DNA of 10,334 bases. It comes from Candidatus Omnitrophota bacterium. GTDB taxonomy: Bacteria > Omnitrophota > Gorgyraeia > Aquiviventales > Aquiviventaceae. The notes beneath the pieces were generated by a model that had not been told where the DNA came from, did not search any database, and saw only the letters and a program-made list of their open reading frames with translations. Of the stretch, positions 1-6,206 are shown piece after piece (position 1 is the stretch's first letter; every line of letters starts with the position of its first letter). The position numbers and the translations under genes are program-made. The DNA lies in the NCBI GenBank assembly GCA_016193195.1, contig JACPSQ010000129.1, positions 1-10,334 of the forward strand, given 5' to 3'.

Positions 1-510
1 CTCGGCTGGCTTGAGCGCACCCCTCAACGAGGCCGTTGGTTCGTCTGGACTCGACGGTGTGTCGGTAGCGTCTTCGTACTGGCTGCGGTGGCCTGGTGGT
101 GGCCGTGGTCACCGGCGGGAAGCCCAGGCGTCTCGTGGGTTCCGTACAGCGAGGCGGCGTTCACGCAGGCCAAGCGCGAAGGGCGGCCGATCCTGATTGA
201 CGTCTACGCCGACTGGTGCCTCCCCTGTGTGGAGATGGACCATGTGACGTTCCGCCACCCCAGCGTCATCCGGGAGCTTGCGTCTGTGGCGACCCTGCGA
301 TTGGATGCCACGAGCGAGGTTTCACCGGAAGGGGAGGCGCTGTTGGAGCGTTTCGATGTCTACGGGGCGCCCACCATCTTATTCTTCGACCGGGCCGGTG
401 TCGAGCGAACGACCTTGCGGCTCACCGGGTTCGCGAGACCGGATGAGTTTCTGCGGCGTCTGAGGCAGATCCTGACATCTGAACATGGGTCCTACGACGA
501 TGGAACATAG
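1..510 (+). CDS. dsbD: Thiol:disulfide interchange protein, DsbD-like, C-terminal part (5' end outside window)
   Basis: The reading frame is open from base 1 to the TAG at 508-510, so this is the last 169 codons of a longer gene; the GTG at 88 is internal. The fragment starts with a polar/basic stretch, then a hydrophobic helix (about residues 19-35), as in the last membrane helix of DsbD/CcdA-type proteins. A thioredoxin fold follows, with the redox motif WCLPC (Cys73 and Cys76 of the fragment, bases 217-228) and the cis-proline loop YGAPT (Pro codon at 370). In this family the membrane part passes electrons from cytoplasmic thioredoxin to the outer thioredoxin domain, which reduces periplasmic disulfides, including those of apocytochromes c. 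The 3' end overlaps the CDF gene. A membrane-anchored thioredoxin without the full DsbD channel cannot be excluded, because the upstream part is not visible. Confidence 0.8.
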   Translation, partial: LGWLERTPQRGRWFVWTRRCVGSVFVLAAVAWWWPWSPAGSPGVSWVPYSEAAFTQAKREGRPILIDVYADWCLPCVEMDHVTFRHPSVIRELASVATLRLDATSEVSPEGEALLERFDVYGAPTILFFDRAGVERTTLRLTGFARPDEFLRRLRQILTSEHGSYDDGT

Positions 511-1384
511 CCACCAGCGCCCAAAGCCGGAAGGTCCGCAGGGATTGCTCATTGCGCTGGGCTTGACCCTCGCGATGATGGTCATTGAGTTCATTGCAGG
601 GTGGTTGAGCGGCAGCCTCGCGCTCTTCGCTGACGCGTGGCACATGCTCACCGATGCGTTGATGCTCGCCCTGAGCTCCTTCGCGGCGTGGTTCTCCACG
701 AGACCCGCCACGTCCCAAAAGACCTACGGGTACTATCGGATGGAGATCCTCGCGGCGTTCGCGAACGGCGTGGCCCTGTGGCTGATCGTCATCTGGATCT
801 ATGCCCGCGCGATTCAGCGGTTACGCCATCCCCTGATGGTCTCAAGCGGGCCCATGATGGCCGTCGCGATGGCGGGGCTGCTCGTCAATCTCCTCAGCGC
901 CTGGATCCTGAGGAAGGGCCGGGTGAGCAACTTGAATATCCAGGGGGCGTGGCTCAACGTGATGAGTGATGCGCTGGGGTCGGTCGGGGTGATCGTCGCG
1001 GGGGCGCTGATCCGTCGGTATGGGTGGACGATAGCGGATCCGATCGCCAGCATGGTCATTGGGATCCTGATTACTGTCACCTCATGGAACCTGGTGACGC
1101 AATCGGTCAACATCTTGCTCGAAGGGACACCACGACACCTCCGGATCCACGACATCGTGCAGGCGATGCGGACGATCCCCGGCATCCACGAGGTTCATGA
1201 CATCCATCTCTGGACGATCACCACCGGCATGGACGCGATGAGCGGGCATATCAGCGTGGAGGATATGGCGAGGAGCGCCGAGATCCTCTCAGGGCTCAGC
1301 GCCTTGCTCTCCCAACGGTTTGGCATCACCCATACGACGTTCCAACTGGAGCCTCAAGCGCACGTGTGCCAGTTGGAATCCTAA
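485..1384 (+). CDS. Cation diffusion facilitator (CzcD/ZitB-type heavy-metal efflux)
   Basis: A 299-residue CDF transporter that should export a divalent metal (Zn2+, Co2+, Cd2+ class) across the inner membrane in exchange for protons. About six membrane segments are visible between residues 20 and 200. Helix 2 carries HMLTD (His53, Asp57), half of the transport metal site. Helix 5 carries NVMSD (Asn158, Asp162), where zinc-type members normally have HxxxD. The cytoplasmic C-terminal domain (about 205-299) keeps the family pattern HEVHDIHLW (His235, His238, Asp239, His241). The helix 4-5 loop is short and lacks the His-rich stretch often found in CzcD/ZitB, and the N-terminus has only EHSH. 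The ATG at 485 overlaps the upstream thioredoxin gene by 26 bases; an in-frame ATG at 500 would cut this to 11 bases. Neither has a clear ribosome site, so translational coupling is likely. The family call is firm; the metal is not determined. Confidence 0.93.
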   Translation: MGPTTMEHSHQRPKPEGPQGLLIALGLTLAMMVIEFIAGWLSGSLALFADAWHMLTDALMLALSSFAAWFSTRPATSQKTYGYYRMEILAAFANGVALWLIVIWIYARAIQRLRHPLMVSSGPMMAVAMAGLLVNLLSAWILRKGRVSNLNIQGAWLNVMSDALGSVGVIVAGALIRRYGWTIADPIASMVIGILITVTSWNLVTQSVNILLEGTPRHLRIHDIVQAMRTIPGIHEVHDIHLWTITTGMDAMSGHISVEDMARSAEILSGLSALLSQRFGITHTTFQLEPQAHVCQLES

Positions 1385-1389
1385 GGGCA

Positions 1390-1418
1390 TTGAATCCCCC
1401 GCAAGAGTTTGTTAGACT
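1390..1418 (+). promoter_or_regulatory. Sigma-70-type promoter for the lipoprotein genes
   Basis: TTGAAT (1390-1395) and TAGACT (1413-1418) are separated by 17 bases. TG one base before the -10 hexamer (1410-1411) gives an extended -10. Transcription would start near 1425, leaving a leader of about 45 bases before the ATG at 1472. The site lies just after the CDF stop codon. The match is to the general bacterial consensus and is not proven for this organism. Confidence 0.6.
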
Positions 1419-1460
1419 AGTGCCGTTCGACGGATGCTGCGATTGGTCGTCGTGTAACTC

Positions 1461-1465
1461 GGAGG
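1461..1465 (+). promoter_or_regulatory. Shine-Dalgarno site of the peptidoglycan-binding lipoprotein
   Basis: GGAGG ends six bases before the ATG at 1472, the ideal spacing. It decides this start over the out-of-frame ATG at 1468. It is one of the few clear ribosome sites in the window. Confidence 0.75.
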
Positions 1466-1471
1466 TTATGG

Positions 1472-1978
1472 ATGGGGAACGGTCGGTTGTTAGGGCTTCT
1501 CGGCTGCGCGGTGCTGTTGGGCGGCTGCGCAGGTGGACGGGCTCGTCAGGAGTTAGCTCGGTTGCAAACGCAGGTGGGGCTGCTGGACGAACGTGTCACG
1601 CAGCTGGAGCGCTCCACGTCCGCTGAAGCCGGTTCCATGGCGGCGCCGAGCGAGGGGGTGGTGGAGAGCCCAACGGCTGTGGAGCAACCGGCGCAGCCGA
1701 AGAAGAGCTCGTCCATGGGAAAGAGCGCGGTTGCCAAGTCGTCCCTGAAGCCCTCGACACGCCAAATCCAACAGGCGCTGCAAAACGCCGGCTTTTACCA
1801 GGGGCCCGTCGACGGCAAGATGGGCGCCTTGACCCGGGAAGCGATTCGAGAGTTCCAGCGGGTCCACGGACTGAACGAGGACGGGGTCGTTGGGAAGCAG
1901 ACGTGGGCCAAGCTCAGCGCCTACGAGGACCTCTCCGCCTCAAGCGGAGAGGCCACCGCGGCCGAAGTCTTGAAATAA
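1472..1978 (+). CDS. Lipoprotein with coiled coil and peptidoglycan-binding domain
   Basis: A 168-residue protein. Residues 1-18 are a lipoprotein signal peptide ending in the lipobox LLGGC, with Cys19 as the lipidated residue. Residues about 24-50 (RQELARLQTQVGLLDERVTQ) have heptad spacing and Gln/Glu/Arg content typical of a short coiled coil. A low-complexity Ser/Ala/Pro/Lys linker spans about 50-93. Residues about 94-149 are a PG_binding_1 domain: helix STRQIQQAL, the turn GFYQGPVDGKMG, helix TREAIREFQRVHGL, and DGVVGKQTWAKL. The family binds cell-wall peptides, so the protein probably tethers the outer membrane to the wall or helps place an envelope enzyme; no catalytic domain is present. 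It is first behind a good promoter and has a clear ribosome site. Its 3' end overlaps the DUF3047 frame. The domain call is strong; the exact role is unknown. Confidence 0.88.
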   Translation: MGNGRLLGLLGCAVLLGGCAGGRARQELARLQTQVGLLDERVTQLERSTSAEAGSMAAPSEGVVESPTAVEQPAQPKKSSSMGKSAVAKSSLKPSTRQIQQALQNAGFYQGPVDGKMGALTREAIREFQRVHGLNEDGVVGKQTWAKLSAYEDLSASSGEATAAEVLK

Positions 1979-2706
1979 TCAAACCTCGCTGGGCGCTTGC
2001 CTGGCTTGTCACGCTCAGCGCGGCTGTTGGTGGGTGCGGGACCAAGCGCGTCAGCATCCCCATCATGCCTCCCCTGATCTCGCCGCCGTCTCCCATCTTG
2101 TGGATGGAGTCCTTTGACGAGCTCCGTCCGGAGCGATGGCGGGAGGTGGAGGTGCGCCGGCAGACCCGCTACCAGCTCGTCATGCTCGATGGGCAGCGCT
2201 GCCTCCAGGCCCACAGCCGCGCCGGGGCCTCCATCCTGTTGAGCCCGCTCCGTTTCAATCCCAACGCCTACCGGTGGCTCTCGTGGCGGTGGCGCGTCGA
2301 TCAGCTCGTGGAAGGGGAGGCGTTGGATCGCAAGGGCGGCTCGGACGCGGCTGCGCGCGTGTACGTCTACTTTGAGACGAAAGCCCTCCCGTGGCAGAAA
2401 CGTAACCTCGATTACCTCTGGTCTGCCGCCTTACCGCTGGGAACCGTCCTAGAGAGCGCCTACTCATCGGAGTCAAAAATCATCGTGGCGGAAAGCGGAA
2501 GGGAGCACCTTGGTCAGTGGCTGACGGTTGAGCGAAACCTGGTGGGTGATTACCAACGATGCTTTGGCGCTGATCCGCCCCCGGTCGTCGCCGTCGGGCT
2601 GATGAGCGATACCGATAATACGGATGGAGAGGCGTTGGCCTATTTTGACGATCTGCGCATCAGCCGCCTGCCGACTCACTCCGAAACCGTGAACCGTCAA
2701 CCGTGA
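1903..2706 (+). CDS. DUF3047-family lipoprotein
   Basis: A hydrophobic segment followed by AVGGC (Cys45 counted from the GTG at 1903) marks a lipoprotein signal peptide. The mature part looks like DUF3047: WLSWRWRVDQL, a conserved AARVYVYFE strand, NLDYLW, GTVLESAYSSESKIIV, and near the end VVAVGLMSDTDNTDGEALAYFDDL. The fold is probably a beta-sandwich-like envelope domain; no catalytic function is established for the family and none is evident here. The start is uncertain. The only ATG, GTG or TTG in frame upstream of the signal peptide is GTG 1903, which overlaps the previous gene by 76 bases and gives an unusually long Arg-rich n-region; GGGAAG at 1892-1897 could serve as its ribosome site. 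A non-standard ATA at 1975, overlapping the upstream TAA, would give a normal signal peptide. The last residues (TVNRQP) and the stop codon are encoded by a 7-bp repeat, so the tail may have been added by the repeat. Confidence 0.75.
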   Translation: MGQAQRLRGPLRLKRRGHRGRSLEIIKPRWALAWLVTLSAAVGGCGTKRVSIPIMPPLISPPSPILWMESFDELRPERWREVEVRRQTRYQLVMLDGQRCLQAHSRAGASILLSPLRFNPNAYRWLSWRWRVDQLVEGEALDRKGGSDAAARVYVYFETKALPWQKRNLDYLWSAALPLGTVLESAYSSESKIIVAESGREHLGQWLTVERNLVGDYQRCFGADPPPVVAVGLMSDTDNTDGEALAYFDDLRISRLPTHSETVNRQP

Positions 2707-2709
2707 ACC
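2685..2709 (+). repeat. Heptamer array A (unit AACCGTG/C)
   Basis: Three and a half copies of a 7-base unit AACCGT followed by G or C (copies start at 2685, 2692, 2699 and 2706). The array spans the end of the DUF3047 gene and supplies its stop codon (TGA 2704-2706). No inverted partner is nearby; one lone AACCGTG occurs at 4473-4479 after pgi, which may be chance. Confidence 0.8.
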
Positions 2710-2738
2710 AGATTACGAATCCACGACCGGCGTGACAT

Positions 2739-4460
2739 ATGGGATCCCTACAGACCATTCACTGTGGCGCTCACGCAGCCGCCGTGGAGGCCGCGCTGGC
2801 GCGGCTCGACGCCCAACAGTTCATGAAGCGGCTCTGGACGAGCGATGCCAGTCTCTGGTCCGCTGAGCCGGCCACGCAGTCCTTGATCAGCCAACGGCTC
2901 GGGTGGCTCACCATCCCCAGGGTGATGGCGAAAGAAACCGACGCGTTGCGCCGCTTCGCCGAAGACATCCGGGACGGGGGCTTTACCCACGTGTTCCTCC
3001 TCGGCATGGGGGGGAGCGGGCTCTTTTCCGAGGTGTGCCGCCACACGTTCGGGATCGCTGCCGCTCACCCAGATCTTGTGGTGCTGGATACCACCGATCC
3101 CACGGCGATTCGGGAGCAGCGGCGTCGGTGTCCCTTGGAGCGGCTCCTCGTCATCGTGTCGAGCAAGTCCGGCTCAACCAGCGAAACCTCCGCCCTGTCC
3201 AAGTACTTTTACGAGGCGTTGAAGTCGGTGAGCGGGCATCCCGGGGCCCATTGCCTCGCCATCACCGATGCGGGCACCCCGCTGGAAGCCCAGGCGAAGG
3301 CATGGCGCTTCCGGCGCGTCTTCGTGCACGGGCCGGGGAGCGGAGCAGAAGTCGGAGGCCGGTTCTCCGCGCTGACCGCCTTTGGTCTCGTGCCTGCCGC
3401 GCTGATGGGCGTGGACACAGCCGTCCTGTTGCGCCGAGCGGAAGACATGTTCAGCCGTTGCGGGCCCGATGCGCCGATCCCGGATAATCCGGCCGCGCAG
3501 CTCGGGGCCGTCCTGGGCGCGTTGGCGCCGCGCGGTTTCGACAAGTTGACCCTCGTGTGCGCCCCGGCGCTGGCGAGCGTCGGGACGTGGATCGAACAGC
3601 TCATCGCCGAGAGTCTCGGCAAGGGAGGCCGCGGGATCGCGCCGATTTGCGCTGAGCCCTTGCGCGAGCCCGCCGCCTATGCGTCCGATCGGGTGTTCGT
3701 CGAGCTGCAGCTTGCCTCGCGACTGGATGGCGCGATGGACCGCCAGATCCGCGCGCTTGAGCAGGCGGCTCATCCGGTGGTCCGTATTCGATGGGACGAT
3801 CCGTACGACCTCGGCGGGGAAGTCGCCAGGTGGTGTCTCGCCACGGCGGCGGCCGGCGCGCTCCTGCGGGTGAATCCCTTCGATGAGCCGAACGTGAAGG
3901 AGAGCAAGGATCGGACCAAGGCGCTGCTGGAGCAGCGCGCGCGGGAGGGGCGGTTTCGCGACGAGGAAGAGCCGCTCTTTTCAGACGCTGAGCTGGCGGT
4001 CTACGGGACGACGGCGGGTTTGAGCGCGCCGGCTTCGCTGACCCAATGCCTGAGCGAGTTCTTCAAGCGGCTGCGCCCGAGCGACTACATCGCGCTGCTC
4101 TCGTTTCTGCCTCGCACGCTGGCGCTTGACCGCATCACGGCGGCGCTGCGAGAGCGCCTCGCCCGCGAGACGGGTCATGCGACGATGCTCGGATTCGGGC
4201 CTCGCTATCTCCATTCCACCGGCCAGCTCTACAAGGGCGGGCCGGACGCCGGGATCTTCCTGCTCTTCAGCGCCGATGAGCCTGAGGACCTTCCGATTCC
4301 CGGCGAGCCCTTCACCTTCGGGGTGCTCAAGCAGGCGCAGGCGCTGGGCGATTTCCAGGCCATGCGACAACGAGGCCGCCGCATCCTCCGCGTCCACCTG
4401 CACGGCCGCCTCGATCGCGCTCTGGAACGGCTGTCGGGCGCCCTCGGTAACGCCCTCTAA
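2739..4460 (+). CDS. pgi: Glucose-6-phosphate isomerase (transaldolase-linked SIS type, here unfused)
   Basis: A 573-residue protein with two SIS sugar-phosphate domains that should interconvert glucose-6-phosphate and fructose-6-phosphate. Visible motifs are GMGGSGL (residues 89-95), the phosphate-binding SSKSGSTSET (141-150), GGRFSALTAFGL (about 207-218), and EQLIAESLGKGGRG (286-299), whose Glu is the likely catalytic acid/base region. Further on are VNPFDEPNVKESKDRTK (about 380-396) and LHSTGQLYKGGPDAG (491-505). The last two blocks are typical of the Pgi half of bifunctional transaldolase/Pgi proteins, but no transaldolase domain precedes it here. In relatives I recall, the QLYKGG position is usually QLHKGG; here it is Tyr498, with the nearest His at 492. 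The ATG at 2739 has no clear Shine-Dalgarno. The gene lies between array A and the nuoA promoter. The family call is firm; activity is likely but depends on the Tyr498 question. Confidence 0.88.
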   Translation: MGSLQTIHCGAHAAAVEAALARLDAQQFMKRLWTSDASLWSAEPATQSLISQRLGWLTIPRVMAKETDALRRFAEDIRDGGFTHVFLLGMGGSGLFSEVCRHTFGIAAAHPDLVVLDTTDPTAIREQRRRCPLERLLVIVSSKSGSTSETSALSKYFYEALKSVSGHPGAHCLAITDAGTPLEAQAKAWRFRRVFVHGPGSGAEVGGRFSALTAFGLVPAALMGVDTAVLLRRAEDMFSRCGPDAPIPDNPAAQLGAVLGALAPRGFDKLTLVCAPALASVGTWIEQLIAESLGKGGRGIAPICAEPLREPAAYASDRVFVELQLASRLDGAMDRQIRALEQAAHPVVRIRWDDPYDLGGEVARWCLATAAAGALLRVNPFDEPNVKESKDRTKALLEQRAREGRFRDEEEPLFSDAELAVYGTTAGLSAPASLTQCLSEFFKRLRPSDYIALLSFLPRTLALDRITAALRERLARETGHATMLGFGPRYLHSTGQLYKGGPDAGIFLLFSADEPEDLPIPGEPFTFGVLKQAQALGDFQAMRQRGRRILRVHLHGRLDRALERLSGALGNAL

Positions 4461-4507
4461 GCGAACGTGATCAACCGTGGGAGATGGCCGCAGCGGCGCG
4501 GCTGAGC

Positions 4508-4513
4508 TATAAT
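4508..4513 (+). promoter_or_regulatory. -10 box of nuoA (possible leaderless start)
   Basis: A perfect TATAAT ends seven bases before the nuoA ATG at 4521. With normal -10 to start-site spacing, transcription would begin at or next to the A of the ATG. No ribosome site lies between. A -35 hexamer at 17-base spacing (4485-4490, TGGCCG) is poor, so an activator may be needed. The 60-base pgi-nuoA gap holds no terminator with a T-tract. Confidence 0.5.
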
Positions 4514-4520
4514 AACCTCG

Positions 4521-4880
4521 ATGTATCGCCAACAGTACGCCTTCATCGGCCTCTTGACCGGAGCGGCCATCGTGCTCGGGATCGCGCCGATCATCCTCGC
4601 CAGGTTCATCGCGCCGAAGAAGCCCGGCCACTCGAAGCAGGCTCCCTATGAGTGCGGGCTCGAATCGACGGGTGAGCCTTGGGTCCAGTTCCGCGTGCAG
4701 TACTACCTCTACGCCCTCCTCTTTGTCATCTTTGATGTCGAGGTCGTCTTCATCTACCCCTGGGCGCTCGCGTGGAAGGGCTTGGGGCCGGTGGCGCTGG
4801 CCGAGATGGCGCTCTTCATCGCGATCCTTGCCGTCGGACTCGTCTACGCGTGGAAGCGCGGCGTCTTGGAATGGGAGTAA
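4521..4880 (+). CDS. nuoA: NADH-quinone oxidoreductase subunit A
   Basis: A 119-residue membrane subunit of complex I at the junction with the quinone-binding arm. There are three hydrophobic helices (about 7-30, 61-81 and 89-111). The conserved loop YECGLE (43-48, with the Cys45 that is typical of the A/ND3 loop) and the FDVEVVFIYPWA segment (71-82, with Asp72 and Glu74 in the helix) are both present. Length and termini (ending KRGVLEWE) match the family. It opens the nuo cluster behind a TATAAT only seven bases upstream of the ATG and has no Shine-Dalgarno, fitting leaderless translation. Heptamer element B starts one base after its stop. Confidence 0.96.
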   Translation: MYRQQYAFIGLLTGAAIVLGIAPIILARFIAPKKPGHSKQAPYECGLESTGEPWVQFRVQYYLYALLFVIFDVEVVFIYPWALAWKGLGPVALAEMALFIAILAVGLVYAWKRGVLEWE

Positions 4881-4881
4881 C

Positions 4882-4983
4882 GATGATGGATGCTGGGTGC
4901 TGGATGATGGATGCCGAAATCGCCCGCAGAATAGCCGGTGATGGCAAGCCACATCCAGCATCAATCACCCATCATCCAGCATC
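4882..4983. repeat. Heptamer hairpin element B (unit GATGMTG)
   Basis: Two arms of four and a half 7-base units, 4882-4913 and 4952-4983, are inverted relative to each other. They match at 27 of 32 positions, with a 38-base loop. The third unit in both arms begins GGTG instead of GATG, which fixes the pairing register. The element fills the nuoA-nuoB gap and ends eight bases before the likely nuoB ATG. Confidence 0.85.
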
Positions 4984-4991
4984 GCTTTGAA

Positions 4992-5633
4992 ATGGCAGTT
5001 GATCAGGGTCTTCAGAGCGAGTTGCAAAAACAAGGCGTCTTCGTGACGAGCTGGGACCAGCTCCTCAACTGGGGTCGGAGCAACTCGATCTGGCCGCTCC
5101 AGTTCGGCCTCGCCTGCTGCGCGATCGAGATGATCGCCACCGCCGCGTCCCGCTACGACATCGCCCGATTTGGCTCGGAGATCTTCCGGGCCTCCCCGAG
5201 ACAGGCCGATCTCATCATCGTCGCCGGCACGGTGACGAAGAAGATGGCGCCGCAGGTGGTGCGGCTCTACAACCAGATGGCCGAGCCCAAGTACGTCATC
5301 TCCATGGGGGCGTGCGCGACCTCAGGCGGGCCGTTCCACACCGGCTACAACGTCCTCAAGGGGATCGACCGCTACATTCCCGTAGACGTCTACATCCCCG
5401 GCTGTCCCCCGACTCCGCAGGCGCTCCTGGAAGGGCTGATGCGGCTCCAGGAGCGGATCAAGAGCCGGTCGATGGGGCAGGAGGTCGGGCCGAAGCAGGG
5501 GGAGTACCCCATCCCCGAATTCGGCGCATCGGGCCTTGCGCCCCGGTATAACCCGGACGTCTTTCAGCCCAAGAAACCGTGGGCCGATCCACCCGCCTCG
5601 CAACTACCTAAACCAATCGCCCCTCAGCCATGA
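4992..5633 (+). CDS. nuoB: NADH-quinone oxidoreductase subunit B
   Basis: A 213-residue peripheral subunit that holds the terminal 4Fe-4S cluster N2, which passes electrons to quinone. The ligands are visible: the CysCys pair in GLACCAIEM (Cys42, Cys43), GACATSGG (Cys108) and PGCPP (Cys138). Also present are RFGSEIFRASPRQADLIIVAGT and KYVISMGACA, standard family blocks. The C-terminal 55 residues, ending in a Pro/Lys-rich tail, extend past the conserved core. I take ATG 4992 as the start. The frame extends up to GTG 4938, but that extension (HIQHQSPIIQHR) is encoded by the right arm of element B and is unlike NuoB. No Shine-Dalgarno is visible before 4992, so the start is a judgement. Confidence 0.95.
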   Translation: MAVDQGLQSELQKQGVFVTSWDQLLNWGRSNSIWPLQFGLACCAIEMIATAASRYDIARFGSEIFRASPRQADLIIVAGTVTKKMAPQVVRLYNQMAEPKYVISMGACATSGGPFHTGYNVLKGIDRYIPVDVYIPGCPPTPQALLEGLMRLQERIKSRSMGQEVGPKQGEYPIPEFGASGLAPRYNPDVFQPKKPWADPPASQLPKPIAPQP

Positions 5634-5645
5634 ACATACCGAAGA

Positions 5646-5720
5646 GATTGCGGATTTCGGATTGCGGATTTCGGATTAGTGGGCTTTCAATCCGCATTCC
5701 GCATTCCGCATTCCGAAATT
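5646..5720. repeat. Heptamer hairpin element C (unit GGATTKC / GCATTCC)
   Basis: The left arm (5646-5677) consists of 7-base units alternating GCGGATT and TCGGATT. The right arm (5689-5720) is the inverted family ATTCCGC. The arms match at 25 of 32 positions with an 11-base loop, so the transcript could form a long imperfect hairpin between nuoB and nuoC. Confidence 0.85.
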
Positions 5721-5741
5721 TGTTGCGCCCTCGCTGAGACG

Positions 5742-6206
5742 ATGTTGCCCCCGCCTGAAGAGATCAAGAGCGCGCTTGAGCAATTGCTGCCAGGCGTTTC
5801 GCTAACGCTTGATGCAGGTGGGCTCATCGTTGTCCCGAACGACCTTGTTGCCGTCTGCCGCTGCCTCAAGGAGAACGAGCGGTTCAGCCTGGACTACCTC
5901 GCAAATCTCACCGCGGTGGACTATCCGGCCGAGCAGCGGATGGACGTCGTCTACCATCTCTATTCGATGGCGAAGAAGCACGGGCCGGTGACGCTGAAGG
6001 TCAAGCTGGACCGCAACCAGCCGGTAGTGGCGTCGGTGACGCCGATCTGGCGGGGGGCGGAATTCCAGGAGCGCGAGGCCTACGACCTCTTCGGCGTTCG
6101 GTTCGAAGGCCACCCGGACCTTCGCCGGATCCTGATGTGGGAAGGCTTCGAGGGCCACCCCATGCGCAAGGACTACGTCGTGGAAGACCAGGACGTACTA
6201 GGATGA
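5742..6206 (+). CDS. nuoC: NADH-quinone oxidoreductase subunit C (30 kDa)
   Basis: A 154-residue peripheral subunit that packs against NuoB and NuoD in the quinone-reducing arm; it carries no cofactor. The family signature is clear near the C-terminus: EREAYDLFGVRFEGHPDLRR followed by ILMWEGFEGHPMRKDY (110-145). FSLDYLANLTAVDYP (48-62) is the usual N-domain block. It is separate from nuoD, unlike the fused NuoCD of Escherichia coli. The frame also extends upstream to GTG 5679, but that part (FRIPHSEI and flanks) is encoded by element C, so ATG 5742 is the likely start; no good ribosome site precedes it. Heptamer arrays of related sequence flank the gene on both sides in inverted orientation. 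Confidence 0.94.
   Translation: MLPPPEEIKSALEQLLPGVSLTLDAGGLIVVPNDLVAVCRCLKENERFSLDYLANLTAVDYPAEQRMDVVYHLYSMAKKHGPVTLKVKLDRNQPVVASVTPIWRGAEFQEREAYDLFGVRFEGHPDLRRILMWEGFEGHPMRKDYVVEDQDVLG

Noticed and set aside
2736..2747. CATATG followed at once by GGATCC (NdeI and BamHI sites) at the pgi start, as in an expression vector
   Set aside because: The downstream protein is a full-length natural Pgi in a continuous native context, no vector sequence follows, and two six-base sites can meet by chance.
4487..4507. GC-rich short hairpin between pgi and nuoA as a terminator
   Set aside because: The stem is only about five base pairs and no T-tract follows; it runs directly into the TATAAT.
3981..4964. 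Long minus-strand ORF (327 codons) opposite pgi and nuoA
   Set aside because: It is a shadow of two clearly coding plus-strand genes in GC-rich DNA; its protein is charged and low in conserved motifs. The same holds for minus-strand frames opposite nuoD, nuoI, nuoH and acsA (for example 9354-10241).
4882..5720. Insertion sequence or MITE ends flanking nuoB
   Set aside because: Arms are degenerate heptamer arrays with unrelated units at each side; no transposase and no clear target-site duplication are visible.
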